DNA from: an uncultured Holdemanella sp.
GTDB taxonomy: Bacteria; Bacillota_I; Bacilli_A; Erysipelotrichales; Erysipelotrichaceae
Length of the DNA: 64,000 nucleotides
Assembly (NCBI RefSeq): GCF_934754935.1
Contig: NZ_CAKVJB010000002.1
Coordinates: 42,108 to 106,107 of the forward strand
Direction: 5' to 3'
Below, one piece after another: positions 24,966 to 33,753 of this stretch. A program made the translations under genes and the position numbers. The notes below the pieces were generated by a model that saw nothing but the letters and a program-made list of their open reading frames with translations, did not search any database and was not told where the DNA came from. Every line of letters starts with the position of its first letter. The first letter of the stretch is position 1.

Positions 24966-25745
24966 TTAACTCTGCTCGATATAGGGTAATTTAAATGATG
25001 TTTCATGTTTTGTGATTTGATCAAAGAAATTTTTTGGTTTGTAGTCAATTAGAATTAAAATACATGTATTAACTATCCAAATAAAATTGTTTTTCAAGTT
25101 TTCATATTGAATATCAAATATTTTTGCATAATTTAAATGATCATAATCATCCATTGTCGGTGCTCGATTCTCTTTATTTTGAATGAATAATAGTTTAGTT
25201 AAATGATGGAATGCTAAACTTACGAATGTTGTGTAATCGTATGTTGAAATGTCGTTATTAAAGCTTTCATTTGATACTATTTCTTTATAGTGTTTAAAAT
25301 CTTGTTTATACAATCTAGTCTGCAAAAAAACATTATCAGGTAGGGCTTTTAAATGTCTATAAGACTGCATCATCGGATAGTTAATGAATAACTTTCCCCT
25401 TTCATCAGATTGATTGAAGTACCGAATCATTTTTTGAATCGTATCAAAATGCAAATCTGGATGCTGAGGCTCGAAGTCGAATATTAGAAATACATCTGTA
25501 TATTTTAAGTCAAAGATTTTTTTATATTTTGTTTCGTAAGACCTTAAAAATAGCAATATATCTAATTCATCTTCTTCAAAATCAAAATAATCATTTTCTA
25601 ACCTGCTTGCAAGCATATGCAAATTTGCTTCATAGGAATATATTTTAAAGTTTGATGCTGGATAACATTTTGATAAAAGTTGCTCAATAAATCGTGGCTC
25701 ATCATTCTTACCTTCGACTATAAATAATATATTTTTAGTCTTCAT
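24966..25745 (-). CDS. TOPRIM-domain nuclease-like protein of an ATPase-TOPRIM pair
   Basis: The 259-residue protein begins with a TOPRIM-like strand and acidic motif FIVEGKNDEPRF (Glu11). A second acidic motif follows, LIFDFEPQHPD (Asp90, Glu92), the likely metal site. Similar proteins (RloB, DUF4435/AriB-like) act as nuclease effectors beside SMC-like ATPases. The N-terminal pattern fits that group, but subfamily is uncertain. ATG 25745 follows GGTGAG; ATG 25757 lacks a ribosome site. It overlaps the ATPase gene by 11 nt, so the two are translationally coupled. Confidence 0.6.
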   Translation of the reverse strand: MKTKNILFIVEGKNDEPRFIEQLLSKCYPASNFKIYSYEANLHMLASRLENDYFDFEEDELDILLFLRSYETKYKKIFDLKYTDVFLIFDFEPQHPDLHFDTIQKMIRYFNQSDERGKLFINYPMMQSYRHLKALPDNVFLQTRLYKQDFKHYKEIVSNESFNNDISTYDYTTFVSLAFHHLTKLLFIQNKENRAPTMDDYDHLNYAKIFDIQYENLKNNFIWIVNTCILILIDYKPKNFFDQITKHETSFKLPYIEQS

Positions 25746-26850
25746 CAAACTCACCATTCATATACAATTTACCAAGATTATGACCTTCTCTTAACTCACG
25801 ATCCGTCGCTTTGCATAACGGTGTTAATTTTCCGCTTGTTGAAAGTATGAACAATGTATCAGGACGCATAATTTTATTACTCATTAAATTTGTGTTGTGC
25901 GTAGTAAAGATAACCAAAGAATCTTTATATTTTTCTTTAATATATTGGATGATTTTTTCAGATAATTCAAAATGAAAAAAGGCATCAAATTCATCAAAAT
26001 AAAGAATAGAACTTTCTTTATGTGGCATTAAAAACCGAATATAAAAATTAAACAATGACAATGTTCCACTAGATGCATTCTCTAAGAAGGCTACTTTTCT
26101 ATTTTTAAATACAAAATAAAGCTCTTTACTACCATCTGGCAGTTTTTCCATAGACAATTTACATTCAATACCCATATAATTCAAAAAATCTTCTAAATCA
26201 TTCACATTACGATCAAGTTCGTCTAATTCATTTCTTGATAATTGAATCAATGCAGTTGTAGGAGTAAATATTTGTGTTATTTTTACTGCATACTCATACA
26301 TCTTGTTAAAAACCGAACTCTTTTCTACAGCACCATTATTTACTAACCAGCGTACAAATGGTAATGATGGATTAGTATTTTTTTGATAAATTGAGAAAAT
26401 ATCTGAATTATGAAAATAGTCTTCGCTTTTTTCTATAAATCTATTCTTATTAAAATCATAAGAATAGATGATTTTTCCATTTATATTTAATACTTCATTG
26501 GTTAAATTGAATAAATCTGTTTTTTGATATTCATATACCACTTTGTCTTTCTTATTATTGAATAGGAAGGTATAAGTAAAAGTCGTAATCTCGTTATTAG
26601 AGTTCGCATTTGAAATAAAAGAATGGTTTGATTTCATATCATTAGACATCGTTAATGTTTCTTTTAAATCACAAAGAGCTTTACTTAAATTTGTTTTACC
26701 ACTTCCATTTTTACCATAAATAATCATTTTTCCAATCAAATCATTAGTAATACAATCTTGAGAAAACTTATATCCATTCACATCTGAAAAATCAATATCT
26801 AAGTCATCTTTAAAATTCTTAAAATTATTAACTCTGAAATGTTTAAGCAT
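25735..26850 (-). CDS. AAA/ABC-type (SMC-like) ATPase of an ATPase-TOPRIM pair
   Basis: The 371-residue ATPase has an N-terminal FRVNNFKNFKD motif and Walker A GKNGSGKT (46-53). Late motifs are a Ser-rich signature (NASSGTLSLFNFY), Walker B SILYFDEFDAFFH and switch FTTHNTNLM. These are features of AAA_15/OLD-type ATPases that work with TOPRIM nucleases in phage defence (OLD, PARIS, RloAB). ATG 26850 is 6 nt after GAGGTG; GTG 26859 is excluded because it covers that site. The gene has its own promoter and sits between conserved transfer genes. Confidence 0.75.
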   Translation of the reverse strand: MLKHFRVNNFKNFKDDLDIDFSDVNGYKFSQDCITNDLIGKMIIYGKNGSGKTNLSKALCDLKETLTMSNDMKSNHSFISNANSNNEITTFTYTFLFNNKKDKVVYEYQKTDLFNLTNEVLNINGKIIYSYDFNKNRFIEKSEDYFHNSDIFSIYQKNTNPSLPFVRWLVNNGAVEKSSVFNKMYEYAVKITQIFTPTTALIQLSRNELDELDRNVNDLEDFLNYMGIECKLSMEKLPDGSKELYFVFKNRKVAFLENASSGTLSLFNFYIRFLMPHKESSILYFDEFDAFFHFELSEKIIQYIKEKYKDSLVIFTTHNTNLMSNKIMRPDTLFILSTSGKLTPLCKATDRELREGHNLGKLYMNGEFDED

Positions 26851-26868
26851 TGGTATCACCTCAGCTTC

Positions 26869-26919
26869 ATTATAACCGTAATTTTTTTACGGTCAATAGA
26901 TACTGTAATTTTTTTACAG
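26869..26919 (-). promoter_or_regulatory. Promoter with two paired operators for the ATPase-TOPRIM genes
   Basis: On the minus strand TTGACC (26891-26896) and TATAAT (26869-26874) are spaced 16 nt. A near-perfect palindrome CCGTAAAAAAATTACGG (26876-26892) fills the spacer. A second copy CTGTAAAAAAATTACAG (26903-26919) lies just upstream of the -35, with starts 27 bp apart. Binding to the first would block polymerase. No regulator gene is adjacent. Confidence 0.8.
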
Positions 26920-27014
26920 ATCAGATTCATTATCAATTTTTAGTATTTGGTATCTTCTTCTGAATAGATTTCTTCACAATTTCATTTATATCTTAATTAT
27001 TGAGAAGTAAAAAA

Positions 27015-27845
27015 TCACAAACCCATCATTTCTTTGACTATACGATCACTCATTTTAATAGAACCAACTAAAACCAGCATATTAAATATCAGTTCACCGA
27101 CATAGCTCCATACCATAGATACGCTAGATGCTGTAGTATCAACTACTGGTGCACTAGACGCAAAAGCTGAAAAAATAATACAAGCAAGAACAATAATAGC
27201 TCCTTCTAAACATACTCCTGCATAACTTTTAATAAACGTAAATGCTGTGTTTTGTGTACTTTCTCCAGCTGCTGCTGCAAGGGGTATTGGAGAGATAGCT
27301 GTGTACATATACAATTTAAAGAATCTTCCATATACAGTTAGAATCATCACAAACGATAGTATTGTAATGAATATAGATCCCAATAGTGTAACTGCCCACA
27401 AAGGAATAGATTCCAAAAATCCTGTATTACTTACTGCATCAATGATTTCTTGTGGCAATACAGTTTCACTTGATACACCTAATCCTGCAGTTTCAGTGAT
27501 TGCTTGAATAATGCCTTGTACTATCTCAAATATCTTTGTCATTAATTCCATTCCATACATCACCATTCCCCTGGCAATAATAAATCTTAAAAACAATTTA
27601 AAGGCCTGTTCCGGCCTTTTTACATCCTGCCAACTTGTGCAGGTTCTAATCAATCCCCAAACAAAGAATAGCACAAGAAGTGCTAATCCAATTGCTTGAA
27701 GAGCTCCATGTATTTTAACTATGATTTGCCAAATATCACCACCCTTAAATGTTTCAGGTGATTCTGTTAACAATAGCCATATTTCAGCTAATTTAGAATT
27801 CCACGTATTGATGGCACTAGTTAGGTTATCTATGATTCCACTCAC
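27015..27845 (-). CDS. VirB6/TrbL-like conjugation channel protein
   Basis: The 276-residue protein has about six hydrophobic segments from residue 50 to the end and an amphipathic N-terminus. The long polytopic layout and its place between the pilin-like protein and VirB4/PrgI match the CD1107-type VirB6 of Tn1549 elements. Translation starts at GTG 27845 behind GGTGGTGA. It forms the inner-membrane channel. Confidence 0.8.
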   Translation of the reverse strand: MSGIIDNLTSAINTWNSKLAEIWLLLTESPETFKGGDIWQIIVKIHGALQAIGLALLVLFFVWGLIRTCTSWQDVKRPEQAFKLFLRFIIARGMVMYGMELMTKIFEIVQGIIQAITETAGLGVSSETVLPQEIIDAVSNTGFLESIPLWAVTLLGSIFITILSFVMILTVYGRFFKLYMYTAISPIPLAAAAGESTQNTAFTFIKSYAGVCLEGAIIVLACIIFSAFASSAPVVDTTASSVSMVWSYVGELIFNMLVLVGSIKMSDRIVKEMMGL

Positions 27846-27859
27846 TAGAAATCACCACC

Positions 27860-28165
27860 CTATCCAACAATAATATTCAAAATCTCTTTAGCAAAAGTAA
27901 TAACAATTCCTCCGGCTACCGTCATAAAGCCATTCGCTCTTTGACTCGGATCATGACTTTTCAAAGAAAGTCCTACCTGTACAATTCCAAAGCCTAACAA
28001 AATCATTCCAATCGCTCGGATAAGTCCAAACATAAATTCACTGAAGTTGTTTACAACAGTAACCGGATCATTTGCTGCATAAACCGGTGTTGCAAAGTTT
28101 CCTACAATCACCAATGCAATATATGCAAAGAATAATACTTTTCTAATCGTTTTTAGTGTCTTCAT
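27860..28165 (-). CDS. VirB2/TrbC-like small membrane protein
   Basis: The 101-residue protein has a signal-like first helix (about 5-27, ending PVYAAND), then two hydrophobic helices (about 40-62 and 80-98) with a short charged loop KSHDPSQR. This is the VirB2/Maff2-type layout found just after VirD4 in Tn1549-like ICEs. ATG 28165 is 10 nt after AGGAG; TTG 28174 lies too close. It overlaps the virD4 end by 23 nt. Confidence 0.75.
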   Translation of the reverse strand: MKTLKTIRKVLFFAYIALVIVGNFATPVYAANDPVTVVNNFSEFMFGLIRAIGMILLGFGIVQVGLSLKSHDPSQRANGFMTVAGGIVITFAKEILNIIVG

Positions 28166-29930
28166 CTTCTTCAATCTCCTTTAAATAGTTTTCTGTTTCT
28201 TCTACATCCAATAATTCATACTCATTATTACTAAGAAGAATATTTTGCCAATCCTCAATAAAATGATTCACTTGTCCATGAATGTACGGTTCACGACCTC
28301 CATCCATTGTTTGTTTAATACGAGGATGTTTTAACAAATTAAATTTTCTATCTCGAACAGGCCTTTCACCTTTCAAAAATAGAACAGCATAATTATTGTC
28401 CAGTAAACGAACTTCATCAGAAGTTAACAATTCCCTTCCAGTTCTCTGAGAATTTGTTGTGAAACTTCCACTTCTACCTTCTGATTTACCATACGTATTT
28501 GTATCAATCGTTGCCTTTCCAAGCTCCTTACTTATATATTCATGGGTACTTTGTTCATTTCCGCCTAAATACAATTTAGAATCACAGTTCCCCATAATTG
28601 ACTCCCAAGTATCCTTATATAACGCTTTGATCTGTGCCAGGTTCTGTAAAATAATGGATACAAAAATAAGTCGTGATCGCATTGTCGAAAGCAACTTATC
28701 AAACTCGTCTGGTAAAGCAACATTGGCAAATTCATCCATAATAAAATGTACTGGCACTGGAAGCTGGCCGCCATGAACAAAATCTGCTTGATAATATAAC
28801 ATTTGAAATAACTGAGTATACAACATACCGATGACAAAATTAAATGTTGAATCATTATCAGGAATAATCGCAAATAAGGCTGTTTTTCTTTCGCCTATCT
28901 GCTCTAACTTCATCTCATCATATCTAGTAAGTGATGCAAGTTCTTCCAAGTTAAAAGCAGCAAGTCTTACACCTACTGAAATCAAAATAGATTTAGCGGT
29001 CTTACCTGCTGCCTGTTTATATATTTTATATTGTTTAAGTGCTAAAGAATTACTATCTATCGTTTCTAGACGCTTAAATAACTCATCCAACGGACTCTCA
29101 TAATCATCTTCGTCTTCTTTTACTTCAGCATAATTCAGCATCTCCATTACCATCGTAAAGTTTTGCTCATCCTCCGGCGCATAATGATATAAATATAGCA
29201 TCAATGCTTCAAGTAATGCTGTTTCACTTTTCTCCCAAAATGGATCATTTGTAGAAGATCCTTTTGGAGTTGTATTACGAATTAGATTCGTGATCAATTT
29301 CAATACATCCTTGTCACTTTGAATATAATGAAATGGATTATATCCCAATGATTTAGACATATCAATTAAATCAATGACTTTGATTTCATACCCCTCATCT
29401 TCAAGCATATAACCTACGCTCTTGATAATTTCTCCTTTTGGATCTAATACTACATAACTCGTATTACACTGCATAATGTTAGGTTTAGCATAATATCGAG
29501 TTTTACCGGCACCAGAACCACCAATCACAACCGTATGAAGATTGACGTTTTTAATTTTTCCATGAATATCCATTCGTGTTTTTTGCGTAAACAACTTATT
29601 TTCGAAGAAATCCTTATTCGAATGTTTCTTCACTAAAGAACGTATATATCCCCATCTAGCTGATCCATACTCTTCTTTTTGTCTGTAATTCTTTTCATTG
29701 GATAAGTAAATACCAATTCCTAAAACATAGATAACCAGGAATATTCCAATCGTTTTTAAAGAATTATCACACCATTGAAATTGAAAGGGATAATTCAACG
29801 CTTCGCTTAGATAAGGTAGTGCATGAATGAGTCCTTGATCCATATATGGTGCAATCAAAACTGCAAACCATATTGTAGGAATGATTAATAAGCCTAGAAA
29901 TAAATATTCGTCGTTCTTAGCATCTCTCAT
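28143..29930 (-). CDS. virD4: VirD4/TraG type IV coupling protein
   Basis: The 595-residue ATPase couples the relaxosome to the channel. Two N-terminal membrane helices (about 8-28, 55-75) precede Walker A GGSGAGKTRYYAKPN (near 136) and the family motif YVVLDPKGEI. Late motifs include HFIMDEFANVALPDEF (Walker B) and QNLAQIKALY. It lies between pcfB and the virB2-like gene and overlaps the preceding small gene by 14 nt. Confidence 0.95.
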   Translation of the reverse strand: MRDAKNDEYLFLGLLIIPTIWFAVLIAPYMDQGLIHALPYLSEALNYPFQFQWCDNSLKTIGIFLVIYVLGIGIYLSNEKNYRQKEEYGSARWGYIRSLVKKHSNKDFFENKLFTQKTRMDIHGKIKNVNLHTVVIGGSGAGKTRYYAKPNIMQCNTSYVVLDPKGEIIKSVGYMLEDEGYEIKVIDLIDMSKSLGYNPFHYIQSDKDVLKLITNLIRNTTPKGSSTNDPFWEKSETALLEALMLYLYHYAPEDEQNFTMVMEMLNYAEVKEDEDDYESPLDELFKRLETIDSNSLALKQYKIYKQAAGKTAKSILISVGVRLAAFNLEELASLTRYDEMKLEQIGERKTALFAIIPDNDSTFNFVIGMLYTQLFQMLYYQADFVHGGQLPVPVHFIMDEFANVALPDEFDKLLSTMRSRLIFVSIILQNLAQIKALYKDTWESIMGNCDSKLYLGGNEQSTHEYISKELGKATIDTNTYGKSEGRSGSFTTNSQRTGRELLTSDEVRLLDNNYAVLFLKGERPVRDRKFNLLKHPRIKQTMDGGREPYIHGQVNHFIEDWQNILLSNNEYELLDVEETENYLKEIEEDEDTKND

Positions 29931-30123
29931 AGTGATCTTTTATTGATGGATGGTCTGCATCACAAACCTTTACAATAAGAGAATCTAAAAAATCATAGTT
30001 CTTATGAGCTAATCGCTGTTTATCTCTTAAATCAGCTAATGCCCTAACAATAATTCTTCTCTCTGTATCATCTACCTGAATTTCAATTATTTCGTCATCA
30101 TTTTTCTTAAACCATTTTCTCAT
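29917..30123 (-). CDS. Small hypothetical protein next to virD4
   Basis: The 68-residue soluble protein has a basic start (MRKWFKKNDDE) and a helical middle (RRIIVRALADLRDKQRLAHKNYDFLDSLIVKV). It overlaps virD4 and follows pcfB by 5 nt, so it is part of the operon. The family is not recognised. Confidence 0.6.
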   Translation of the reverse strand: MRKWFKKNDDEIIEIQVDDTERRIIVRALADLRDKQRLAHKNYDFLDSLIVKVCDADHPSIKDHYERC

Positions 30124-30128
30124 AATCG

Positions 30129-30851
30129 TTATCTCACTTTCTTTTTTGATTTTTTCTTAACTGGATACTTAGGTGCAGAAGATTTTAGATTTTGCTGCTG
30201 TTTAATGTCCTTCAATTCCTTGCGAACAGAAGGCCTATCCGTAGTAGCTGTTGACCTTTTTCTTTCGACGGTTTTCTTCTTGTTTTCTTTCTTCGATGTT
30301 TTTGAAGATGGCTCGAACGGAGTACCGTCCTTGCTTGTCCGAGCTTTGTTGGGGTTTTCCTTATCATCCATTAGCTTTGACAATAAGGCATCATGCTCTT
30401 CATCACTAAGTGGTTTAGCATCATCTATACTCTGTTGTGATAATACAGATTCACGAATTGCTTTTGTGTCGATAGTAGCTAAATCAAACTTGTCTACCAT
30501 CCTTGAGATTTTAGAAGCATCTTCTGCTTTTACCATAATATCCACAATTCCATCTGTATTATTCTTTTCTTTCAATACAGAATATAAAACTCCGTAATGT
30601 TTTGCTTCTTCACAAAACTTTTTTAAATCCGAATGATGAATAGCAAAGACCTTTAACTCTTTATCCGACTTTAATAAGTTATTTAAATTGGTTTTCCCTT
30701 TCACTTTTTTATTGTCTTTTAAAATAGCGTATAAAGTGACAGCTAAAGATCTTGCTGCCATGCCGCCCGCTTTTAAACCAACTTCAGCAGCAACCTGTAT
30801 ACCTTCTAAAGTCATCTTCATCATTTGATCTGCAGTATCTGCACTGTTCAT
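30129..30851 (-). CDS. pcfB: PcfB-family (DUF3801) relaxosome accessory protein
   Basis: The 240-residue protein has an N-terminal domain (about 1-150) with MKMTLEGIQVAAEVGLKAGGMAARSLAVTLYAILK, the DUF3801/PcfB signature. A Lys/Ser-rich disordered tail follows, ending in a basic stretch. PcfB links relaxase and coupling protein in conjugation. AAAGGAG lies upstream. It overlaps the relaxase gene by 4 nt. Confidence 0.85.
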   Translation of the reverse strand: MNSADTADQMMKMTLEGIQVAAEVGLKAGGMAARSLAVTLYAILKDNKKVKGKTNLNNLLKSDKELKVFAIHHSDLKKFCEEAKHYGVLYSVLKEKNNTDGIVDIMVKAEDASKISRMVDKFDLATIDTKAIRESVLSQQSIDDAKPLSDEEHDALLSKLMDDKENPNKARTSKDGTPFEPSSKTSKKENKKKTVERKRSTATTDRPSVRKELKDIKQQQNLKSSAPKYPVKKKSKKKVR

Positions 30852-32185
30852 AAATTCAAGCTCCTTTCATATTCTTTTTGTGTTTGAATACGCTCATCTT
30901 CTAATGCATTCACCATTTTTAATTTATCTTGAATATCGGGAACTCTCTTTTCTATATCTTCGCATATTTTGATTTCCTTTTTCCCATGTGCAATTTTAGA
31001 AGTTAACGTATCACGATCCATTTCTAATTGTTTTTTCAAATTTGGATCACGCGTTCTTTTAATTTTATTGTAGATGGATCTTCTTTGGTTCATCCAAGAT
31101 TCTATTTCTTTATTTAGAGATACTTTAAAAGCAAGCACATCTTCGATTGTTTCTAGATTATGCTTGCCTACAAAAGTATTTTCCTTTGTGATTTTATCCA
31201 TGTATATCAAATCCTTTCTTAACTGTGGACTTGGATATTTCTGTCGTTTTCCTTTAGGTCGAATAATTCCTAATTCAAAACAATATCTAATATATAAAGC
31301 CTTGATTCCTTTTAATTTTGTATGATCACCACGATATTCTTTACATGGCACAATATCCTTAACTGGCTGCATTGGAAATAAATAATTGTTGTTGATTCGT
31401 TCCATGATATGATCTTCGTCATATCGACCATCACGAGCAAGTTTATAAAATCGAAACTTTCTTTGCGACTGTGGATGTTTTAAAGTCCAGTGCTTGCCAG
31501 TTAAATCAACAACATATCCAATATCTTCAAGTCCTGATTTCATTTGATCTAAAGTTCTGGCATACGCTAATACAGAATCCACATCATAACGAATAATTTT
31601 TCTAAAATAGATGCCATCCTTTTTTTCTGCATTCCACTCTCCATAATTCATGGCTTTTCCTTCTGGTTTTTCAATAACATTCAAACCATGCTGTTTACAT
31701 ATTGCATCATTCAATTCTCGAAAATGATCAATATCTTTTTTCCGGTTATCATACTTCATGCCATCTACCCAGGAAACTGAATTCACAACAAAATGGTTGT
31801 GCAAATGGTCTTTATCTAAATGTGTAGATACAACGACTTCAAATCGATTTCCCCACATTTGTTTCGCTAATTGCACACCTAATGAATGACATTCTTCTGG
31901 CGTTACTTCACCTGGCTTAAAAGACTGTACTGCATGGTAGGCTAGTCTTCCATCCATCTTGTTATAGGATAACTTTGTATTCATCATTTGCTTTAGTGAT
32001 GTACTAGGTTCGCAATTAATTCCAGTAATATATTCTTTCTCATTTGTTTTATATCCCTGGGTTGTATATGCCAACACTTCTTTTAATCCATCGCTTAATT
32101 CTTCTTTTGTCTTATCCGAATTTTCAATGTAGTTTAAAACTCTTCTCAAATCATCCTTTACTGCCCATATTTTTGTGATTGCCAT
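30848..32185 (-). CDS. MOBP-type relaxase
   Basis: The 445-residue relaxase nicks oriT and leads the DNA strand into the recipient. Motif III STHLDKDHLHNHFVVNS lies near residues 118-136 and binds the metal. The candidate nicking Tyr is near the N-terminus (in LRRVLNYIENSDK or GYKTNEKEY). The C-terminal third is a charged coiled coil. It overlaps mobC by 28 nt and pcfB by 4 nt. Confidence 0.92.
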   Translation of the reverse strand: MAITKIWAVKDDLRRVLNYIENSDKTKEELSDGLKEVLAYTTQGYKTNEKEYITGINCEPSTSLKQMMNTKLSYNKMDGRLAYHAVQSFKPGEVTPEECHSLGVQLAKQMWGNRFEVVVSTHLDKDHLHNHFVVNSVSWVDGMKYDNRKKDIDHFRELNDAICKQHGLNVIEKPEGKAMNYGEWNAEKKDGIYFRKIIRYDVDSVLAYARTLDQMKSGLEDIGYVVDLTGKHWTLKHPQSQRKFRFYKLARDGRYDEDHIMERINNNYLFPMQPVKDIVPCKEYRGDHTKLKGIKALYIRYCFELGIIRPKGKRQKYPSPQLRKDLIYMDKITKENTFVGKHNLETIEDVLAFKVSLNKEIESWMNQRRSIYNKIKRTRDPNLKKQLEMDRDTLTSKIAHGKKEIKICEDIEKRVPDIQDKLKMVNALEDERIQTQKEYERSLNL

Positions 32186-32517
32186 AATTCCTCCATATTG
32201 ATAGGTTGCCGAATCAAAAGCATAATTTCGTTAATTTGTTTTTGAAGCGCCTCATAATTTTCCATATAAACTGAATCATCCATTTTATTTTGTTTATAAA
32301 CTGCTCCAGCTATTCCGTTTATACTCTCTGCAATTTGTCTTAGCACTTGAATCACTTCTACTAGTTCTACACTAGGTGCCGGCCTAGGAATCAAGCCATT
32401 TATACACATACGCAAATAGGATTCTCTTGATTGTCCTGAATATTTCACTAATTCATTAAGATGATTCCATTCACTATCTGTTAGGCGAATGACAAATTGT
32501 TTATTTCTTTTTCGCAT
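32158..32517 (-). CDS. mobC: MobC relaxosome protein
   Basis: The 119-residue protein starts MRKRNKQFVIRLTDSEWNHL, the ribbon-helix-helix DNA-binding motif of MobC, and has the conserved segment SRESYLRMCINGLIPRP. It binds near oriT and aids nicking by the relaxase. ATG 32517 is used; the open frame extends upstream to a TTG without support. It overlaps the small gene at 32501 and the relaxase gene. Confidence 0.88.
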   Translation of the reverse strand: MRKRNKQFVIRLTDSEWNHLNELVKYSGQSRESYLRMCINGLIPRPAPSVELVEVIQVLRQIAESINGIAGAVYKQNKMDDSVYMENYEALQKQINEIMLLIRQPINMEELWQSQKYGQ

Positions 32518-32611
32518 CTTTATAAAAAGCACCTTGAATAAACAGAATGTAGAAAACTCCAATAATCAAACCACTAAGGAAACTTAATAAACTTATCGTT
32601 ATTGCACTCAT
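32501..32611 (-). CDS. 36-aa single-helix membrane peptide (DUF3789-like)
   Basis: The frame encodes one transmembrane helix (LLSFLSGLIIGVFYILFI) and a basic tail KDAKKK. GAGGAGG lies 10 nt before ATG 32611, the strongest ribosome site in this stretch. It overlaps the mobC start by 17 nt. Small DUF3789-type peptides are common at this position in Bacillota ICEs. The function is unknown. Confidence 0.65.
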   Translation of the reverse strand: MSAITISLLSFLSGLIIGVFYILFIQGAFYKDAKKK

Positions 32612-32619
32612 AATTTAAA

Positions 32620-32745
32620 TTTACCTCCTCAAAAAAGAGCTACCAACTCTTTTGATAGCTCAGGGTCTTAGGGATGTTCCCTAAATACTTGTCTTTGGAT
32701 ATCCAAAGACGTTGCTTGCTACAACTGTAGACACTAATTGTCTGC
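32620..32745. other. Candidate oriT region
   Basis: Between the mobC group and the upstream operon lie four inverted repeats. They are GAGCTA/TAGCTC (32637-32661, with a T-run on the minus strand, so also a terminator), TTAGGGA/TCCCTAA (32668-32684), a perfect 20-bp palindrome GTCTTTGGATATCCAAAGAC (32691-32710) and AGACA/TGTCT (32730-32744). A run GTTGCTTGC (32711-32719) lies between them. Density and position just upstream of mobC fit an origin of transfer. The nick site is not identified. Confidence 0.55.
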
Positions 32746-32943
32746 AGCCTTTTTCTTATCAGGTATAAGATCTGCTAGATCCTGATTCATTTTTTCTAAC
32801 ATTTCTTTTTTCTGATTTAGTAATTTTAAATTTGAAGATAAGGTATTATTTTCTTCTATTAGAAATTTTATCTTTTCCTCATTTTTAATTTTTCTTTTTT
32901 CAATAAACGAAATTCGCTTAACGATATCTTCGTATTTAATCAT
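32734..32943 (-). CDS. Small coiled-coil protein
   Basis: The 69-residue protein is almost wholly a charged coiled coil (ISFIEKRKIKNEEKIKFLIEE to EMLEKMNQDLADL). ATG 32943 lies 8 nt after GGAG; TTG 32949 is excluded. It is the last gene before the candidate oriT. The function is unknown. Confidence 0.6.
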   Translation of the reverse strand: MIKYEDIVKRISFIEKRKIKNEEKIKFLIEENNTLSSNLKLLNQKKEMLEKMNQDLADLIPDKKKAADN

Positions 32944-32960
32944 TTTCAATTCTCCAAATC

Positions 32961-33659
32961 TTAATGAAGTAATTGTGAATATCTCTGCTTATTGATTCTC
33001 TTTTCATAATCATCTGATTTCTCTAAAACATGATTATCCTTATCATAATGATATAAAATATCAGATAGCTTTTTATCTTGATCCATAAAACTAGGACCAT
33101 TCATAAGTAAAAGCATTTCTTTCAATCGATCCGTATTCAATGTTGGAGAATCACATAAAGCTAAACATTCATCTGTTGAAGAAGGAACAATATAAAGGTC
33201 ATGTCCTAATTTTTCAGCCAGATTATTTAAAACTCCGGAATAAAAAATTGTTGCTGCTCCATCCGTTCTATGTTCATTTGTCAAAACTACAAAATGCCTG
33301 TCTTCATTTTGCCATGCTTCTTGTTCTGGAACTCCCATCAGCAATGTTTCTAGTGGAATAATTTCTGGTTTCATCATATTTGGTGATGAAATCAATGCAT
33401 CATTGTGCAATTGCGATACATCAATACCATAATGATCAAGCATTTCATTTGTAACTCTAGCTGAGCAAAATTGATCATCAGTTGTTTTAATCATCACTCT
33501 ATATACAATCGCTAAATCTCCAATAACTGTATGTGGCTCCATAGATAATTCTTCTTTATTAGTTTCTGCATTAATTACATTCATGAATAAAAAATCTTTT
33601 ACTGAATCATAATCAAGTAATGCATTCACATCTTCTAAAACTTTATCATTGTGAATCAT
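32961..33659 (-). CDS. DUF5688-family protein
   Basis: The 232-residue soluble protein has the pattern YRVM...ITNEML-like core, a middle with HFVVLTNEHRTDGAATIFYSGVLNNLAEKLG and the segment DLYIVPSSTDECLAL. These match the DUF5688 family common in Bacillota conjugative elements. AGAGGAC precedes the ATG by 8 nt. The biochemical role is unknown. Confidence 0.65.
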   Translation of the reverse strand: MIHNDKVLEDVNALLDYDSVKDFLFMNVINAETNKEELSMEPHTVIGDLAIVYRVMIKTTDDQFCSARVTNEMLDHYGIDVSQLHNDALISSPNMMKPEIIPLETLLMGVPEQEAWQNEDRHFVVLTNEHRTDGAATIFYSGVLNNLAEKLGHDLYIVPSSTDECLALCDSPTLNTDRLKEMLLLMNGPSFMDQDKKLSDILYHYDKDNHVLEKSDDYEKRINKQRYSQLLH

Positions 33660-33660
33660 A

Positions 33661-33753
33661 TTATTCGTCCTCTCCTTCTTCTAATTTTTCAAAATAAAAA
33701 GCCAATCTTTCAAGATTGACTGTATTAAAATCACACGTTTCTAAATCATTCAT
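33661..33753 (-). CDS. 30-aa acidic peptide, translationally coupled
   Basis: ATG 33753 overlaps the stop of the preceding gene (AATGAATGA) and opens a frame of 30 residues, mostly acidic and helical (NLERLAFYFEKLEEGEDE). GAGG lies 11 nt upstream. It ends just before the DUF5688 gene. It may be a real coupled small protein or a chance frame. Confidence 0.4.
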   Translation of the reverse strand: MNDLETCDFNTVNLERLAFYFEKLEEGEDE

